A stretch of DNA of 64,000 nt from VAXT01 sp963774625 (GTDB taxonomy: Bacteria; Actinomycetota; Thermoleophilia; Gaiellales; Gaiellaceae), in contig CAVZFQ010000013.1 of assembly GCA_963774625.1 (NCBI GenBank), positions 930,001 through 994,000 on the forward strand, given 5' to 3'. Of this stretch, positions 50,798 through 59,335 are shown piece by piece. The notes below the pieces were generated by a model. The model saw only the letters and a program-made list of their open reading frames with translations, was not told the origin of the DNA and did no database searches. Position 1 is the first letter of the stretch. Every line of letters begins with the position of its first letter. The translations under genes and the position numbers were made by a program.

Positions 50798-52860
50798 TGG
50801 CGATCACGATCCTCGAGGGCTCGAACTTCTGCATCTGTGATGCGAACGGCGACTTCAGCTGGCCGACGAGCGGGCTCTTTGCCCACGACACGCGCTTCCT
50901 CTCGCTGCTCGCCATGACAGTGAACGGAGAGCGCCCGCTGCTCCTCTCGGCCGGGAAGGTCGAGTACTACTCGGCGGCTTTCTTTCTGCGGAATCCGCCG
51001 GCCGGGGAGCTGGAGCAGGACTCGATCTCGATTGCACGGCATCGGTTCGTGGGGGAAGGCATGCAGGACCGGCTGATCCTGCACAACCACTCCATGCAGC
51101 CCATCGGGTTCGAGCTGGCGCTCGAGTTCGCCAACGACTTCGCAGACATCTTCACGGTCAAGAACCACGACTTCGCCCTCGGCGACCCGTCCCGCGCGCA
51201 ACTGCCGCCTCCCGCCGAAGTCCGCTTCGAGCCGCTCGAGAACCAGTTCGTGATCGAGGACGACGCCGGAGACGCGAAAACCCAGGTGATCCTCTCGCAG
51301 GCGGGCCATGCCGAGGAGCCGGGAAAGGTCCGCTACTGGATCGAGCTCGAACCTCGAGCTGCCTGGGATCTGAACGTCGAGATCGTCCCCAGTCTCGACG
51401 GGGAAGTGGTCATGCCTCGCGTCGCCAAGCGGCGGTTCGGCGAGGAGCGGGAGCGCGTCGAGGCGTCGCTCTCCGCCTGGCAGCTCCGGGTGCCCCAGCT
51501 CCGCGCCACGTGGAACGACCTTTCGGACTCGTTCACTCGCTCGGTGGCCGACCTCGCGTCGCTGCGCATCCACGGCGGCCAGGGGCTCGGCAACCTGCCC
51601 GCGGCGGGAATGCCCTGGTTCATGACCGTCTTCGGTCGCGACACGATCATTACGTGCCTGCAGACGCTGATGTTCGGCCCCGAGCTCGCGCGGAGCGCAC
51701 TCGAGGTCCTGGCCGAGCTGCAGGCCACCGAGGACAACCCCGCCATCGACGCCGAGCCGGGTAAGATCGTGCACGAAGTGCGCCGCGGCAAGGCTGCGAA
51801 GCACTGGTTCGAGACCTACTACGGGACGATCGACGCGACACCGCTCTACCTGATCCTGCTCTCCGAGGTGTGGCGCTGGACGGATGACGCGGCGCTCGTC
51901 CGGCACTTCCGGGAGCCGGCGATGCGCGCTCTCGCCTGGATCGACGAGTACGGCGACGTCGACGGTGACGGGTTCATCGAATACCGGAAGCGCAGCGAGA
52001 CCGGGCTCGACAACCAGTCGTGGAAGGACTCTTGGGACTCGCAGCGCTTCGCCGACGGCCGGCTCGCGGAGTCCCCGATCGCGCCCGTCGAGGCGCAGGG
52101 CTACGTCTACGACGCGAAGCGCCGCATGGCCGAGCTCGCGCGCGAGGTCTGGCGCGACCGTGAGCTTTCCGAGCGCCTCGACCGCGAGGCCGAGGAGCTG
52201 CGCGCCAGGTTCAACGAGGCCTTCTGGAACGAGGCCCGCGGTGGCTACTTCGTGCTCGGGCTCGACGGCGAGAAGCGCCAGATTGACTCGCTCTGCTCGA
52301 ACATCGGGCACCTGCTGTGGACCGGAATCGTCAAGCCCGACCGGGTCGACCAGGTCGTCGATGCGCTCATGGGGCCGGACCTGTGGTCGGGCTGGGGAGT
52401 GCGCACCATGTCCGTGGCGGACGGCGGTTACAACCCGCTCTCGTACCACAACGGCACCGTCTGGCCCCATGACAACTCGTTGATCGCCTGGGGCCTCGCG
52501 CGCTATGCGCGCTGGCAGGAGGCGCACAGGATCTGCAGGCGCATGCTGAACGCGTCCGGGCACTTCGACCACCAGCTCCCGGAAGTCTTCGCAGGGCTCC
52601 CACGGGCGGAGACGCCGTTTCCGATTGCCTATCCGACGGCGGCCCGGCCGCAGGCGTGGGCGGCCGGCACACCCGTGCTCCTGCTCCAGCACCTGCTCGG
52701 CCTCCAGCCGGATCGCCGCCAGCACCAGCTGCGGTCGGTCTTCCCGCTCGAGCTTCCGTCGTGGGCGGGTACGCTCAGGCTCTCCGGGATCAGAGCCTTC
52801 GATCGGGTCTGGGACGTGCGTATCGACGACGCTCGCGTAAAGGTGGAGGAACGTGGCTGA
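50797..52860 (+). CDS. Glycogen debranching-type glycosidase (GH63/GH133-like, amylo-alpha-1,6-glucosidase family)
   Basis: 687 residues. N-terminal beta domain (FSWPTSGLFAHDTRFLSLLA, NSMQ-like LHNHSMQPIGFELAL) and a C-terminal (alpha/alpha)6 barrel: GMPWFMTVFGRDTIITCLQT, WFETYYGTIDATPLYLILLS, LDNQSWKDSWDSQRF, GYNPLSYHNGTVWPHDNSLI. It matches the family of bacterial debranching-like enzymes active on branched alpha-glucans or other glycosides. ATG 50797 overlaps the SDR stop. The next gene starts 8 nt before its end. Confidence 0.88.
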   Translation: MAITILEGSNFCICDANGDFSWPTSGLFAHDTRFLSLLAMTVNGERPLLLSAGKVEYYSAAFFLRNPPAGELEQDSISIARHRFVGEGMQDRLILHNHSMQPIGFELALEFANDFADIFTVKNHDFALGDPSRAQLPPPAEVRFEPLENQFVIEDDAGDAKTQVILSQAGHAEEPGKVRYWIELEPRAAWDLNVEIVPSLDGEVVMPRVAKRRFGEERERVEASLSAWQLRVPQLRATWNDLSDSFTRSVADLASLRIHGGQGLGNLPAAGMPWFMTVFGRDTIITCLQTLMFGPELARSALEVLAELQATEDNPAIDAEPGKIVHEVRRGKAAKHWFETYYGTIDATPLYLILLSEVWRWTDDAALVRHFREPAMRALAWIDEYGDVDGDGFIEYRKRSETGLDNQSWKDSWDSQRFADGRLAESPIAPVEAQGYVYDAKRRMAELAREVWRDRELSERLDREAEELRARFNEAFWNEARGGYFVLGLDGEKRQIDSLCSNIGHLLWTGIVKPDRVDQVVDALMGPDLWSGWGVRTMSVADGGYNPLSYHNGTVWPHDNSLIAWGLARYARWQEAHRICRRMLNASGHFDHQLPEVFAGLPRAETPFPIAYPTAARPQAWAAGTPVLLLQHLLGLQPDRRQHQLRSVFPLELPSWAGTLRLSGIRAFDRVWDVRIDDARVKVEERG

Positions 52861-53899
52861 TCCGCTGCGCGTTGCGGTTCTCTCGCCGGTCTGGTTCGCG
52901 GTCCCGCCGACGGGTTACGGCGGCATCGAGCTCGTCGTCTCGCTGCTCGCCGACGGGCTGGCGGAGGCCGGGCACGACGTCACGCTCTTCGCCTCGGGTG
53001 ACTCGCTGACCAAGGGGAAGCTCTCCTCCGTTTATCCGACGGCGCCGAGCGAGCTCATCGGGCGGGCGATGCCGGATCTGCGGCACGTGCTCGCCTGCTA
53101 CGACCGGGCCGACGACTTCGACGTGATCAACGACCACACCGGCATGCTGGGCGCTGCCCTCGGCGGCCTCGTCGACACTCCCGTTCTCCATACCGTCCAC
53201 GGTCCGCTCGACGTCTTCGAGCCGCAGGAGGTGTACGGCCGGATCGCGAGGGTGGCGCCCGAGGTGGGGCTGATCTCGATCTCGGAGAACCAGCGGCGGC
53301 CGATGCCCGATCTGCCGTGGGCGGCGACGATCCCGAACGCAATCGACCTCTCCATCTACCCCTGCAAGCCGCATCCCGGCGAGTACCTGCTCTTCATCGG
53401 GCGAATGAGCCCGGACAAGGGCGCACACCGTGCGATTGCGGTCGCGATGGAGCTCGGCATCCCGCTGAGGATGGCCGGCAAGCGGGCCGAGCTGAAGGAG
53501 CGGCAGTACTTTGCGGAGTTCGTCGAGCCGCACCTCGGCCACGGCGTGGAGTACCTGGGCGAGGTGACGCACGGAGAGAAGGTCGAGCTCCTGCAGGACG
53601 CGCGGGCGACGCTGTTCCCGATCGAGTGGGAGGAGCCGTTCGGCCTCGTGATGATCGAGTCGATGGCGTGCGGGACGCCGGTGATCGCGACGCGGCACGG
53701 CGCAGTGCCCGAGGTGATCGAGGACGGGGTGAGCGGCATCATCGTCGACAGCTACCGGAAGATGGGGGCAGCGCTCGAAGCCGCAGACGCGCTCGACCCG
53801 ATGGAGTGCCGCCGGTACGTCGAGGAGCGCTTCGCCCCGGAGCGCATGGTCGACGACTACGTGCGCGCCTACCGCGAGGCCATCGCCAAAGCGGCCTAG
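52853..53899 (+). CDS. Glycosyltransferase family 4
   Basis: 348 residues, GT-B fold. Acceptor domain: PTGYGGIELVVSLLADGLAE, DVTLFASGDS; donor domain: LLFIGRMSPDKGAHRAIAVA and PIEWEEPFGLVMIESMACGT with PVIATRHGAVPEVIEDGVSG (EX7E motif: E..FGLVMIE). Retaining NDP-sugar transferase. Starts at GTG 52853 inside the previous gene's end. With the debranching-type enzyme it may take part in alpha-glucan or trehalose-like metabolism (inference). Confidence 0.85.
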   Translation: MADPLRVAVLSPVWFAVPPTGYGGIELVVSLLADGLAEAGHDVTLFASGDSLTKGKLSSVYPTAPSELIGRAMPDLRHVLACYDRADDFDVINDHTGMLGAALGGLVDTPVLHTVHGPLDVFEPQEVYGRIARVAPEVGLISISENQRRPMPDLPWAATIPNAIDLSIYPCKPHPGEYLLFIGRMSPDKGAHRAIAVAMELGIPLRMAGKRAELKERQYFAEFVEPHLGHGVEYLGEVTHGEKVELLQDARATLFPIEWEEPFGLVMIESMACGTPVIATRHGAVPEVIEDGVSGIIVDSYRKMGAALEAADALDPMECRRYVEERFAPERMVDDYVRAYREAIAKAA

Positions 53900-53902
53900 C
53901 CT

Positions 53903-53996
53903 GGGGCAGACCGAACGCGGCGCGGGGCTCAACCAAGCCGACCCGCCTCCGGTTCGGGGTCAGACCCCCTTGATAAGGGGCGACTCAAGGGGCTGG
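53903..53996. repeat. Dispersed repeat with GGGGTCAGACCCC (copy 1)
   Basis: About 94 bp similar, in reverse complement, to 63787-63880. Shared blocks: GGGGTCAGACCCC, TTGA, GGGGCGACTCAAGGGG and CTCAACC/GGTTGAG positions. It runs into the last codons and stop of the MBL gene. An intergenic palindromic repeat, REP-like. Confidence 0.65.
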
Positions 53997-54857
53997 TTCG
54001 GACACGGGCGCTAGCTGCTTGTCCCAATAGCGCTTGAGGCCGGCGTAGGACTGCCAGAACGGCGCGGCTCGCTCGTAATACGGGACGCTCTCGTCGCCGT
54101 CAGCCTCGAGGATGTCGGCGCGCGCGGCTTCCGTGAACTCTTCCTCACTCATCCCCTGGCGGACTCGCTGTGCCCAGACGCGCAGCTCCCGCCGCAGGCG
54201 TCGCAGGTGGTCTCGTGGGCTCTCCACGACCCCGAAGTGGATCAGCGCCAGCCGCTCGGCCGCGTGGCGCTCGATCTCGTCGATCGTTCGCTCCCAGGCC
54301 TCGAGGTCGATGTCGGGGGGCGGAGTCGGGGGGAAGACGTAGCGTCCGGGGACGATCCGGACACCGGCTGCGTCGCCCGCGTAGAGAGTGCCCGCGCCGT
54401 CGATGTAGCTGACATGGTGGGACGCGTGGCCGGGAGTGGGAAAGCAGTCCAGCCCGAGCACACGCTGGCCAACGACGTTGAGATTCTGCTCCGGAACGGG
54501 CGCGAGCTCGCCCCAGAGCGTGTCGAACGTGTCCCCGTAGAGGCGCCGCGCGCTCCGTTCGAGCCGCGCCGGGTCGATCAGATGCGGCGCGCCGACCTCC
54601 GACACGTGCACCTGCAGATCGGGATGCTCACGGACGAGCACCCCGGCGGCACCCGCGTGGTCGAGATGAATGTGCGACAGGAGCAGGTGGCGCAGTTCGG
54701 TCAGCGCCAGCCCCTGCTCTGCGAGACGTTCCTTCAGCGCCGGGACGCAGGAGGTCGGCCCGCAATCGAAGAGCGCGGGCCCGTCGCTCGTCTCCAGCAA
54801 GTAGACGCCGATGACGCGCTCGGCGCCCTGGTGCTGGAGGTCGAGCGGCCTCGTCAG
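53985..54857 (-). CDS. MBL-fold metallo-hydrolase
   Basis: About 290 residues. VYLLETSDGPALFDCGPTSC, LLLSHIHLDHAGAAGVLVRE (HxHxDH), CFPTPGHASHHVSYIDGAGT, LYAGDAAGVRIVP and LALIHFGV as later metal ligands. Glyoxalase II-like or lactonase-like; substrate unknown. The start is unclear: no good start codon between the transsulfuration gene stop and the domain; a CTG at 54857 is used. Its last residues and stop lie in a dispersed repeat. Confidence 0.75.
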   Translation of the reverse strand: MTRPLDLQHQGAERVIGVYLLETSDGPALFDCGPTSCVPALKERLAEQGLALTELRHLLLSHIHLDHAGAAGVLVREHPDLQVHVSEVGAPHLIDPARLERSARRLYGDTFDTLWGELAPVPEQNLNVVGQRVLGLDCFPTPGHASHHVSYIDGAGTLYAGDAAGVRIVPGRYVFPPTPPPDIDLEAWERTIDEIERHAAERLALIHFGVVESPRDHLRRLRRELRVWAQRVRQGMSEEEFTEAARADILEADGDESVPYYERAAPFWQSYAGLKRYWDKQLAPVSEPAP

Positions 54858-54868
54858 CGCGACGGTTC

Positions 54869-56020
54869 CTACGCGCCGGCGGTAGCCGCGGACCGAACGA
54901 GCGCGGCTTCGAGATCCGCGATCAGATCGTCGACAGACTCGATGCCGACTGAGAGCCGGATGAGGTTCTTCGGGATCGGGAACGGCGACTCGGCCGTCGA
55001 CGCATGCGTCATCTGCGCCGGGTGCTCGATCAGGCTCTCGACCCCGCCGAGGGACTCGGCCAGCGTCCAGATCTTGGTCCGCGCGACCAGCTCGATCGCT
55101 TCCTCCTCGGAGCCGGCGAGGAACGAGATCATGCCGCCGAAGTCCTTCATCTGGCGCTTCGCGATCTCGTGGCCGGGATGGCCCGGCAGCCCCGGGTAGA
55201 ACACCTTCTCGACGGACTGATGCGATTCGAGGTACTCCGCAACCCGCCGGGCGTTCGCGGAGTGCCGCTCCATACGCAGGGCCAGGGTCTTCAAACCGCG
55301 GAGCGCGAGCCACGAATCGAACGGCCCCGGCACGGCGCCCAGCGACTTCTGCAGGAAGTACAGGCGCTCCGCGATCGTCGGGTCGTTCGTGGCCACGAAG
55401 CCGCCGATCAGGTCGGAGTGGCCGCCGATGTATTTCGTCGTCGAGTGCAGGACGATGTCGGCGCCGAGCTCGAGCGGTCGCTGCAAGTAGGGCGATGCGA
55501 ACGTGTTGTCGACGACCACGATCGCGCCGACCTCATGCGCGGCCCTGGCTGCGGCCTCGATGTCGATCACGTTCAGGAGCGGGTTCGTCGGCGACTCGAG
55601 CCAGACGATCCGCGTCTTCTCGTCGAGGTGCTCGGCGAGCCCGTCGTTGATCTGATCGGACGAGAGGAACGTGACGTCGTAGCCCTTCGGCTCGTAGACC
55701 TGCGACAGCAGCCGGTAGACGCCGCCGTAGACGTCGTTCACCGAGACGATGCGCTCGCTCGGGTGCACGAGGTGCAGGACCGTCGTGACCGCCGCCATCC
55801 CGGAAGCGAACGCGACGCCGTGCTCGGCGCTCTCGAGCGAGGCCAGGCAGATCTGCAGGGCCGTGCGTGTGGGATTCGCGCTGCGCGCGTAGTCGTAGCC
55901 CTTGTTCTGGCCGACCGCGTCCTGGGCGAACGTCGAGGTCTGGTAGATCGGGACGGTGACCGAGCCGGTTGCCGGATCCGGCTCCTGTCCTTCGTGAATC
56001 GCTCGGGTCTCGAAATCCAT
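54869..56020 (-). CDS. Cystathionine gamma-lyase/synthase family (Cys/Met metabolism PLP enzyme)
   Basis: 383 residues. IYQTSTFAQDAVGQNKGYDY, YARSANPTRTALQ, AFASGMAAVTTVL, VDNTFASPYLQRPLELGAD, and PLP lysine in HSTTKYIGGHSD. Also FQ-like WTLAESLGGVESLIEHPAQM. Cleaves or makes cystathionine; with CBS nearby a transsulfuration lyase (homocysteine to cysteine) is likely, as both are needed. ATG 56020 has TAGAAT seven bases upstream. Upstream of MBL in one transcription direction. Confidence 0.88.
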   Translation of the reverse strand: MDFETRAIHEGQEPDPATGSVTVPIYQTSTFAQDAVGQNKGYDYARSANPTRTALQICLASLESAEHGVAFASGMAAVTTVLHLVHPSERIVSVNDVYGGVYRLLSQVYEPKGYDVTFLSSDQINDGLAEHLDEKTRIVWLESPTNPLLNVIDIEAAARAAHEVGAIVVVDNTFASPYLQRPLELGADIVLHSTTKYIGGHSDLIGGFVATNDPTIAERLYFLQKSLGAVPGPFDSWLALRGLKTLALRMERHSANARRVAEYLESHQSVEKVFYPGLPGHPGHEIAKRQMKDFGGMISFLAGSEEEAIELVARTKIWTLAESLGGVESLIEHPAQMTHASTAESPFPIPKNLIRLSVGIESVDDLIADLEAALVRSAATAGA

Positions 56021-56027
56021 GTCGCCG

Positions 56028-56033
56028 ATTCTA
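56028..56033 (-). promoter_or_regulatory. -10 box of the cystathionine lyase gene (leaderless)
   Basis: TAGAAT on the reverse strand, seven bases before ATG 56020, overlapping the last codons of the upstream YcaQ-like gene. No Shine-Dalgarno. Confidence 0.5.
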
Positions 56034-57203
56034 GTTGCGGAGGCTCTCTCGCCAGAGGGCGGGCACGCGGCGCGCGTACGAGACCTCGTTCGCGCCGAGC
56101 CACTTGCCGAGCCTGCCGATGGCCTTCGCGATGGCCGGCCCGGCGCTTTCCGGCGCGCCCTCCTCGGCGAACACGGCGTTGACCCGATAGATGCTCGCCT
56201 TGCGGTCCATGGTCGAGTCGACGCGGCCGATCAGCCGATCCCTGTGCAGGATCGGCAGCACGAAGAACCCGAACTCACGCTTGTGCTTCGGCACGTAGAT
56301 CTCGAGGCGGAAGCGGAAGCCGAAGAGCGCCTCTGTTCGTTCGCGGTTCCGGATCAGCGGGTCGAAGGGGGAGAGCAGGATCGTCGAGCTCGAGCGTCGT
56401 GGCTCGGCCTCCGGGTGGACGAGCCGTCGCCCGAGGCCCTCGACCTCCGCGACGCGGCCGAGTTGCTCGGCGGCCTCGCGGATCCCGGGATAGGGGCCGC
56501 CCACGAATGGCTCGAGGCGCACCTCCTGCGGTGTCGCCACCCCGAGCCCGCGCAGTGAGCGGTCGGCGGTCAGGCGGACGGCTTCTCGCACCGTTAGCGG
56601 CTTCCTCGTCCTGACGTGCTCAGGCACGACCCGGGCGGGCAGATCCCAGAGCCGTTGACCGCCCTGGCGACCCGAGACGAGCACCTTGCCCTGCAGGGAA
56701 AGCAACTCGAGCAGCCTCGATAGGTTGCGTTCGTTCGTCCAGCCGGTCGACGCCCACGAGCGCACGGGGAGATCGCCGAGGTCGCGCGAGCCGAGTGGCC
56801 CGTTGCGCCGCAACTCGGCGAGGATCTGGCGCCTAGCGGCCGAGTTGTCGGCGAGCCACTTTCTGATCTGCTCATTCCAGGCGCCCGAGCCCTCGAAGGC
56901 GGGGAAACGACGCATCGTGAACTGATGGAGCGGATACTCGTCCGTCGGGACGAGCGCGGCGGAGTACTCGTAGAGCGCACGCTCGTCGCGCAGCCGCTGC
57001 AGCTCGTCGAGCTCGAACGCTCCGAGCCGGCTCCAGAGAACGAGCAGGTGGTTGCGCTCGACGGCCCGGGTCGGGTCGAGCTGCAGGTACCCGATGTGCT
57101 TCGCGACATCGACGATCGACGTGCCCTTCGGAGCTGGTAGCAGCTGGGCGGCGATCGCCATGCGGCGCGCGTCTGCGAGGCTTAGTTGCACGAGCCTCGC
57201 CAC
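56031..57203 (-). CDS. YcaQ-like winged-helix DNA glycosylase family protein (copy 1)
   Basis: 390 residues. VQLSLADARRMAIAAQLLPA, IGYLQLDPTRAVERNHLLVL (the QxD motif of AlkX/YcaQ DNA glycosylases), WSRLGAF, then winged-helix segments and LLSPFDPLIRNRERTEALFG, YVPKHKREFGFFVLPILHRD. YcaQ unhooks interstrand crosslinks. The paralogue lies directly upstream. GTG 57203 overlaps that gene's end by 22 nt; GTG 57191 is also possible. Confidence 0.8.
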   Translation of the reverse strand: MARLVQLSLADARRMAIAAQLLPAPKGTSIVDVAKHIGYLQLDPTRAVERNHLLVLWSRLGAFELDELQRLRDERALYEYSAALVPTDEYPLHQFTMRRFPAFEGSGAWNEQIRKWLADNSAARRQILAELRRNGPLGSRDLGDLPVRSWASTGWTNERNLSRLLELLSLQGKVLVSGRQGGQRLWDLPARVVPEHVRTRKPLTVREAVRLTADRSLRGLGVATPQEVRLEPFVGGPYPGIREAAEQLGRVAEVEGLGRRLVHPEAEPRRSSSTILLSPFDPLIRNRERTEALFGFRFRLEIYVPKHKREFGFFVLPILHRDRLIGRVDSTMDRKASIYRVNAVFAEEGAPESAGPAIAKAIGRLGKWLGANEVSYARRVPALWRESLRN

Positions 57204-58237
57204 ATCGCAGGCACCCGGCGGGAGTACACGATCTCGTCGGCACCGAGCCATTTCGACAGCCTTCGCACCGCCCCGGCGATACCTGGCCCGGCGCTCGCCG
57301 GCGCGCCGGGCTCGGCGAAGATGCCGTTCACTCGCAGAACTCCTGTCTTGCGGTCGAAAATCGGCTCGATGCGACCGATCAGCCGGTCACCACGCAGGAT
57401 GGGGAGGACGTAGTATCCGTGCACCCGCTTCGCCTTCGGGACGTACATCTCGAGTCGGTAGAAGAAATCCCAAAGTGCTTCGGCGCGGTTGCGGTCGTGG
57501 ACGAGGCGGTCGAACGGAGAGAGGAACGTGACGCGGTTGCCAACGCGCCCGTCGACGGCTTCCGGGTGCGCGACGAGCCGGCCACGCTCGAGCCTCACCC
57601 CGAGCGAGCGGAAACGCTTCTCGTCGCGGAGCCGCCGTGCTTCGGCCACCGGGACGGTCTCCGTGTCCGGGTACCAGCGGTCGGCCAGATCCCACAGTCT
57701 CTGGCCGGACTGCCGGCCGGCGATCGCGATCCGGCCGCGCAGGTGCAGCAGCTCCAGCATCCACATGAGGTGTGCTCGGGTACCCCACCAGACATAACGC
57801 TCCTTGGCCCGGGCGGACTGATGCTCCAGCTCCCGCGAAAGGAGTGGCCCGCGTCGCTCGAGCTCGCGGAGCACGTACCTCTGTAAGCCCGACTCCTCCT
57901 CGAGGAACTCCTTGGCCCACTGATCGCGCTTCGTCGCGTTCCAGGGCTCGCGCATCTGCGCCCGAAGCAGCGGCAGATCCTCGATGGGCCAGATGAACGC
58001 GTTCCACTCGAAGAGCTTCCTCTCCTTCAGGAGTCGATCGAGCTCGCCACGCTCGTAGGGGCCTAGCCGGCTCCAGAGGACGAGGTACTGCGGCGGCGCG
58101 ACGGTTGCGATCGGGTCGATCTGCAGGAAGCCGAGACGGCGGACCGTGTCGAGCACGTTCTCGGCCGACCCGTCGAGCAGCTGAGCCCGGACGGCGATCC
58201 GGCGCGCTTCTGCGAGGCTGACGTCGGTGAGCTTCAC
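57182..58237 (-). CDS. YcaQ-like winged-helix DNA glycosylase family protein (copy 2)
   Basis: 351 residues. VSLAEARRIAVRAQLL, LGFLQIDPIATVAPPQYLVL, FLSPFDRLVHDRNRAEALWD, YVPKAKRVHGYYVLPILRGD. About the same domain order as copy 1 but shorter, and QID is kept. The two genes overlap, so they are co-transcribed. GTG 58237 overlaps the divergent methyltransferase start by 11 nt. Possibly repair of crosslinked or alkylated DNA. Confidence 0.8.
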   Translation of the reverse strand: MKLTDVSLAEARRIAVRAQLLDGSAENVLDTVRRLGFLQIDPIATVAPPQYLVLWSRLGPYERGELDRLLKERKLFEWNAFIWPIEDLPLLRAQMREPWNATKRDQWAKEFLEEESGLQRYVLRELERRGPLLSRELEHQSARAKERYVWWGTRAHLMWMLELLHLRGRIAIAGRQSGQRLWDLADRWYPDTETVPVAEARRLRDEKRFRSLGVRLERGRLVAHPEAVDGRVGNRVTFLSPFDRLVHDRNRAEALWDFFYRLEMYVPKAKRVHGYYVLPILRGDRLIGRIEPIFDRKTGVLRVNGIFAEPGAPASAGPGIAGAVRRLSKWLGADEIVYSRRVPAMWRGSCN

Positions 58238-58787
58238 GGCCTTCGTACTCTCACACCTGCAGCCGCCTCCCCGACGGGTCCTCGAAGTCGGCTGCGGCCG
58301 CGGCGAGCTGGCTCTCGCGCTGGCCGGCGCCGGCTACGACGTAGTCGCGGTCGATCCCGAGGCTCCGGAAGGGCCGATCTTCCGGCAGACGACCATCGAG
58401 GAGCTGGACGAGCCCGGCCCGTTCGACGCCGTGGTCGCGAGCTTCTCGCTGCACCACGTCCACGACCTCGACGCCGTCCTCGACCAGCTGCGTGGCCTGC
58501 TGGAGCCCGACGGCGTGGTGATCCTGGACGAGTTCGGCTGGGATCTGCTCGACGAGCAGACGGCCGAGCAGTACGACCTGAACCCCGCCGAGTGGCGAGC
58601 GGAGCACGACGATCTCCACGGCTTCGAGCGGCTCCGCGGCGCTCTCGAGGCTCGCTTTGACGAGCAGCACTTCAGCACGGGGCCGTACTTCTCGCGCCAT
58701 CTCGGCGCCGACGAGGACGAGGAGCACGAGTTGATCGCCGCAGGGAAGATTCGTCCGCTCGGGTTTCGCTACGTGGGGAGGAATTGA
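58227..58787 (+). CDS. SAM-dependent methyltransferase
   Basis: 186 residues. Motif I VLEVGCGRGELALALAGAGY, AVDPEAPEG as motif II, FDAVVASFSLHHVHDLDAVL, PDGVVILDEFGW. Class I fold, small. Its GTG at 58227 lies inside the start of the divergent glycosylase gene, an unusually tight divergent overlap. The next gene's ATG overlaps its stop (TGATG). Substrate unknown. Confidence 0.8.
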   Translation: MSFTAFVLSHLQPPPRRVLEVGCGRGELALALAGAGYDVVAVDPEAPEGPIFRQTTIEELDEPGPFDAVVASFSLHHVHDLDAVLDQLRGLLEPDGVVILDEFGWDLLDEQTAEQYDLNPAEWRAEHDDLHGFERLRGALEARFDEQHFSTGPYFSRHLGADEDEEHELIAAGKIRPLGFRYVGRN

Positions 58788-59335
58788 TGGCAAAGGTAGT
58801 CATCGGGATGACAGTCTCGCTCGACGGGTTCGTCGAGGATCAGACCGGCAGCGTCGCGCGTCTCTATCCCGACCTCGCCGACCTTCGGGACACGGCCTAC
58901 ATGCAGGACTTGATCAAAGAGACGGGGGCCGTCCTCATGGGGAGGAGGGCGTTCGAGATGGGGGACCCCGACTCGTACGTCGGGAACTACGAGTTCCAGG
59001 TGCCCATCTTCGTGATCACGCACAATCCGCCGCCAGTCCCGCCCGGGCAGGACGAGCACCTGACGTTCACGTTCGTGACCGACGGTGTCGAGTCAGCGGT
59101 GCGTCAGGCGGCCGCCGCCGCGGGGGACAAGGCCGTCCAGGTCATCGGCGGAGTCGATGTGACCCGGCAGCTCCTCGAAGCAGGCCTGGCCGACGAGCTC
59201 CGTGTCGACGTCATGCCGGTGCTGCTGGGCTCCGGCCGTCGGCTCTTCGAAGACGGTCTCGAAGACGTCCAGCTCGAGAAGCTCGGTGTGCAGGAAGTCG
59301 GCCCGCGGACGAGCCTCAGCTTCCGCATCAGGTAA
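58787..59335 (+). CDS. RibD C-terminal / dihydrofolate reductase-like protein
   Basis: 182 residues. KVVIGMTVSLDGFVEDQTGS, GAVLMGRRAFEMGD, QVIGGVDVTRQLLEAGLADE, RVDVMPVLLGSGRRLFEDG. These match the stand-alone RibD-C (DHFR-like) family seen in actinobacteria. NADPH reductase of unknown substrate. ATG 58787 overlaps the methyltransferase stop. Confidence 0.85.
   Translation: MAKVVIGMTVSLDGFVEDQTGSVARLYPDLADLRDTAYMQDLIKETGAVLMGRRAFEMGDPDSYVGNYEFQVPIFVITHNPPPVPPGQDEHLTFTFVTDGVESAVRQAAAAAGDKAVQVIGGVDVTRQLLEAGLADELRVDVMPVLLGSGRRLFEDGLEDVQLEKLGVQEVGPRTSLSFRIR

Noticed and set aside
50758..52725. Long reverse frame opposite the debranching-type enzyme
   Set aside because: High-GC shadow without domains, the forward frame has full-length family motifs.
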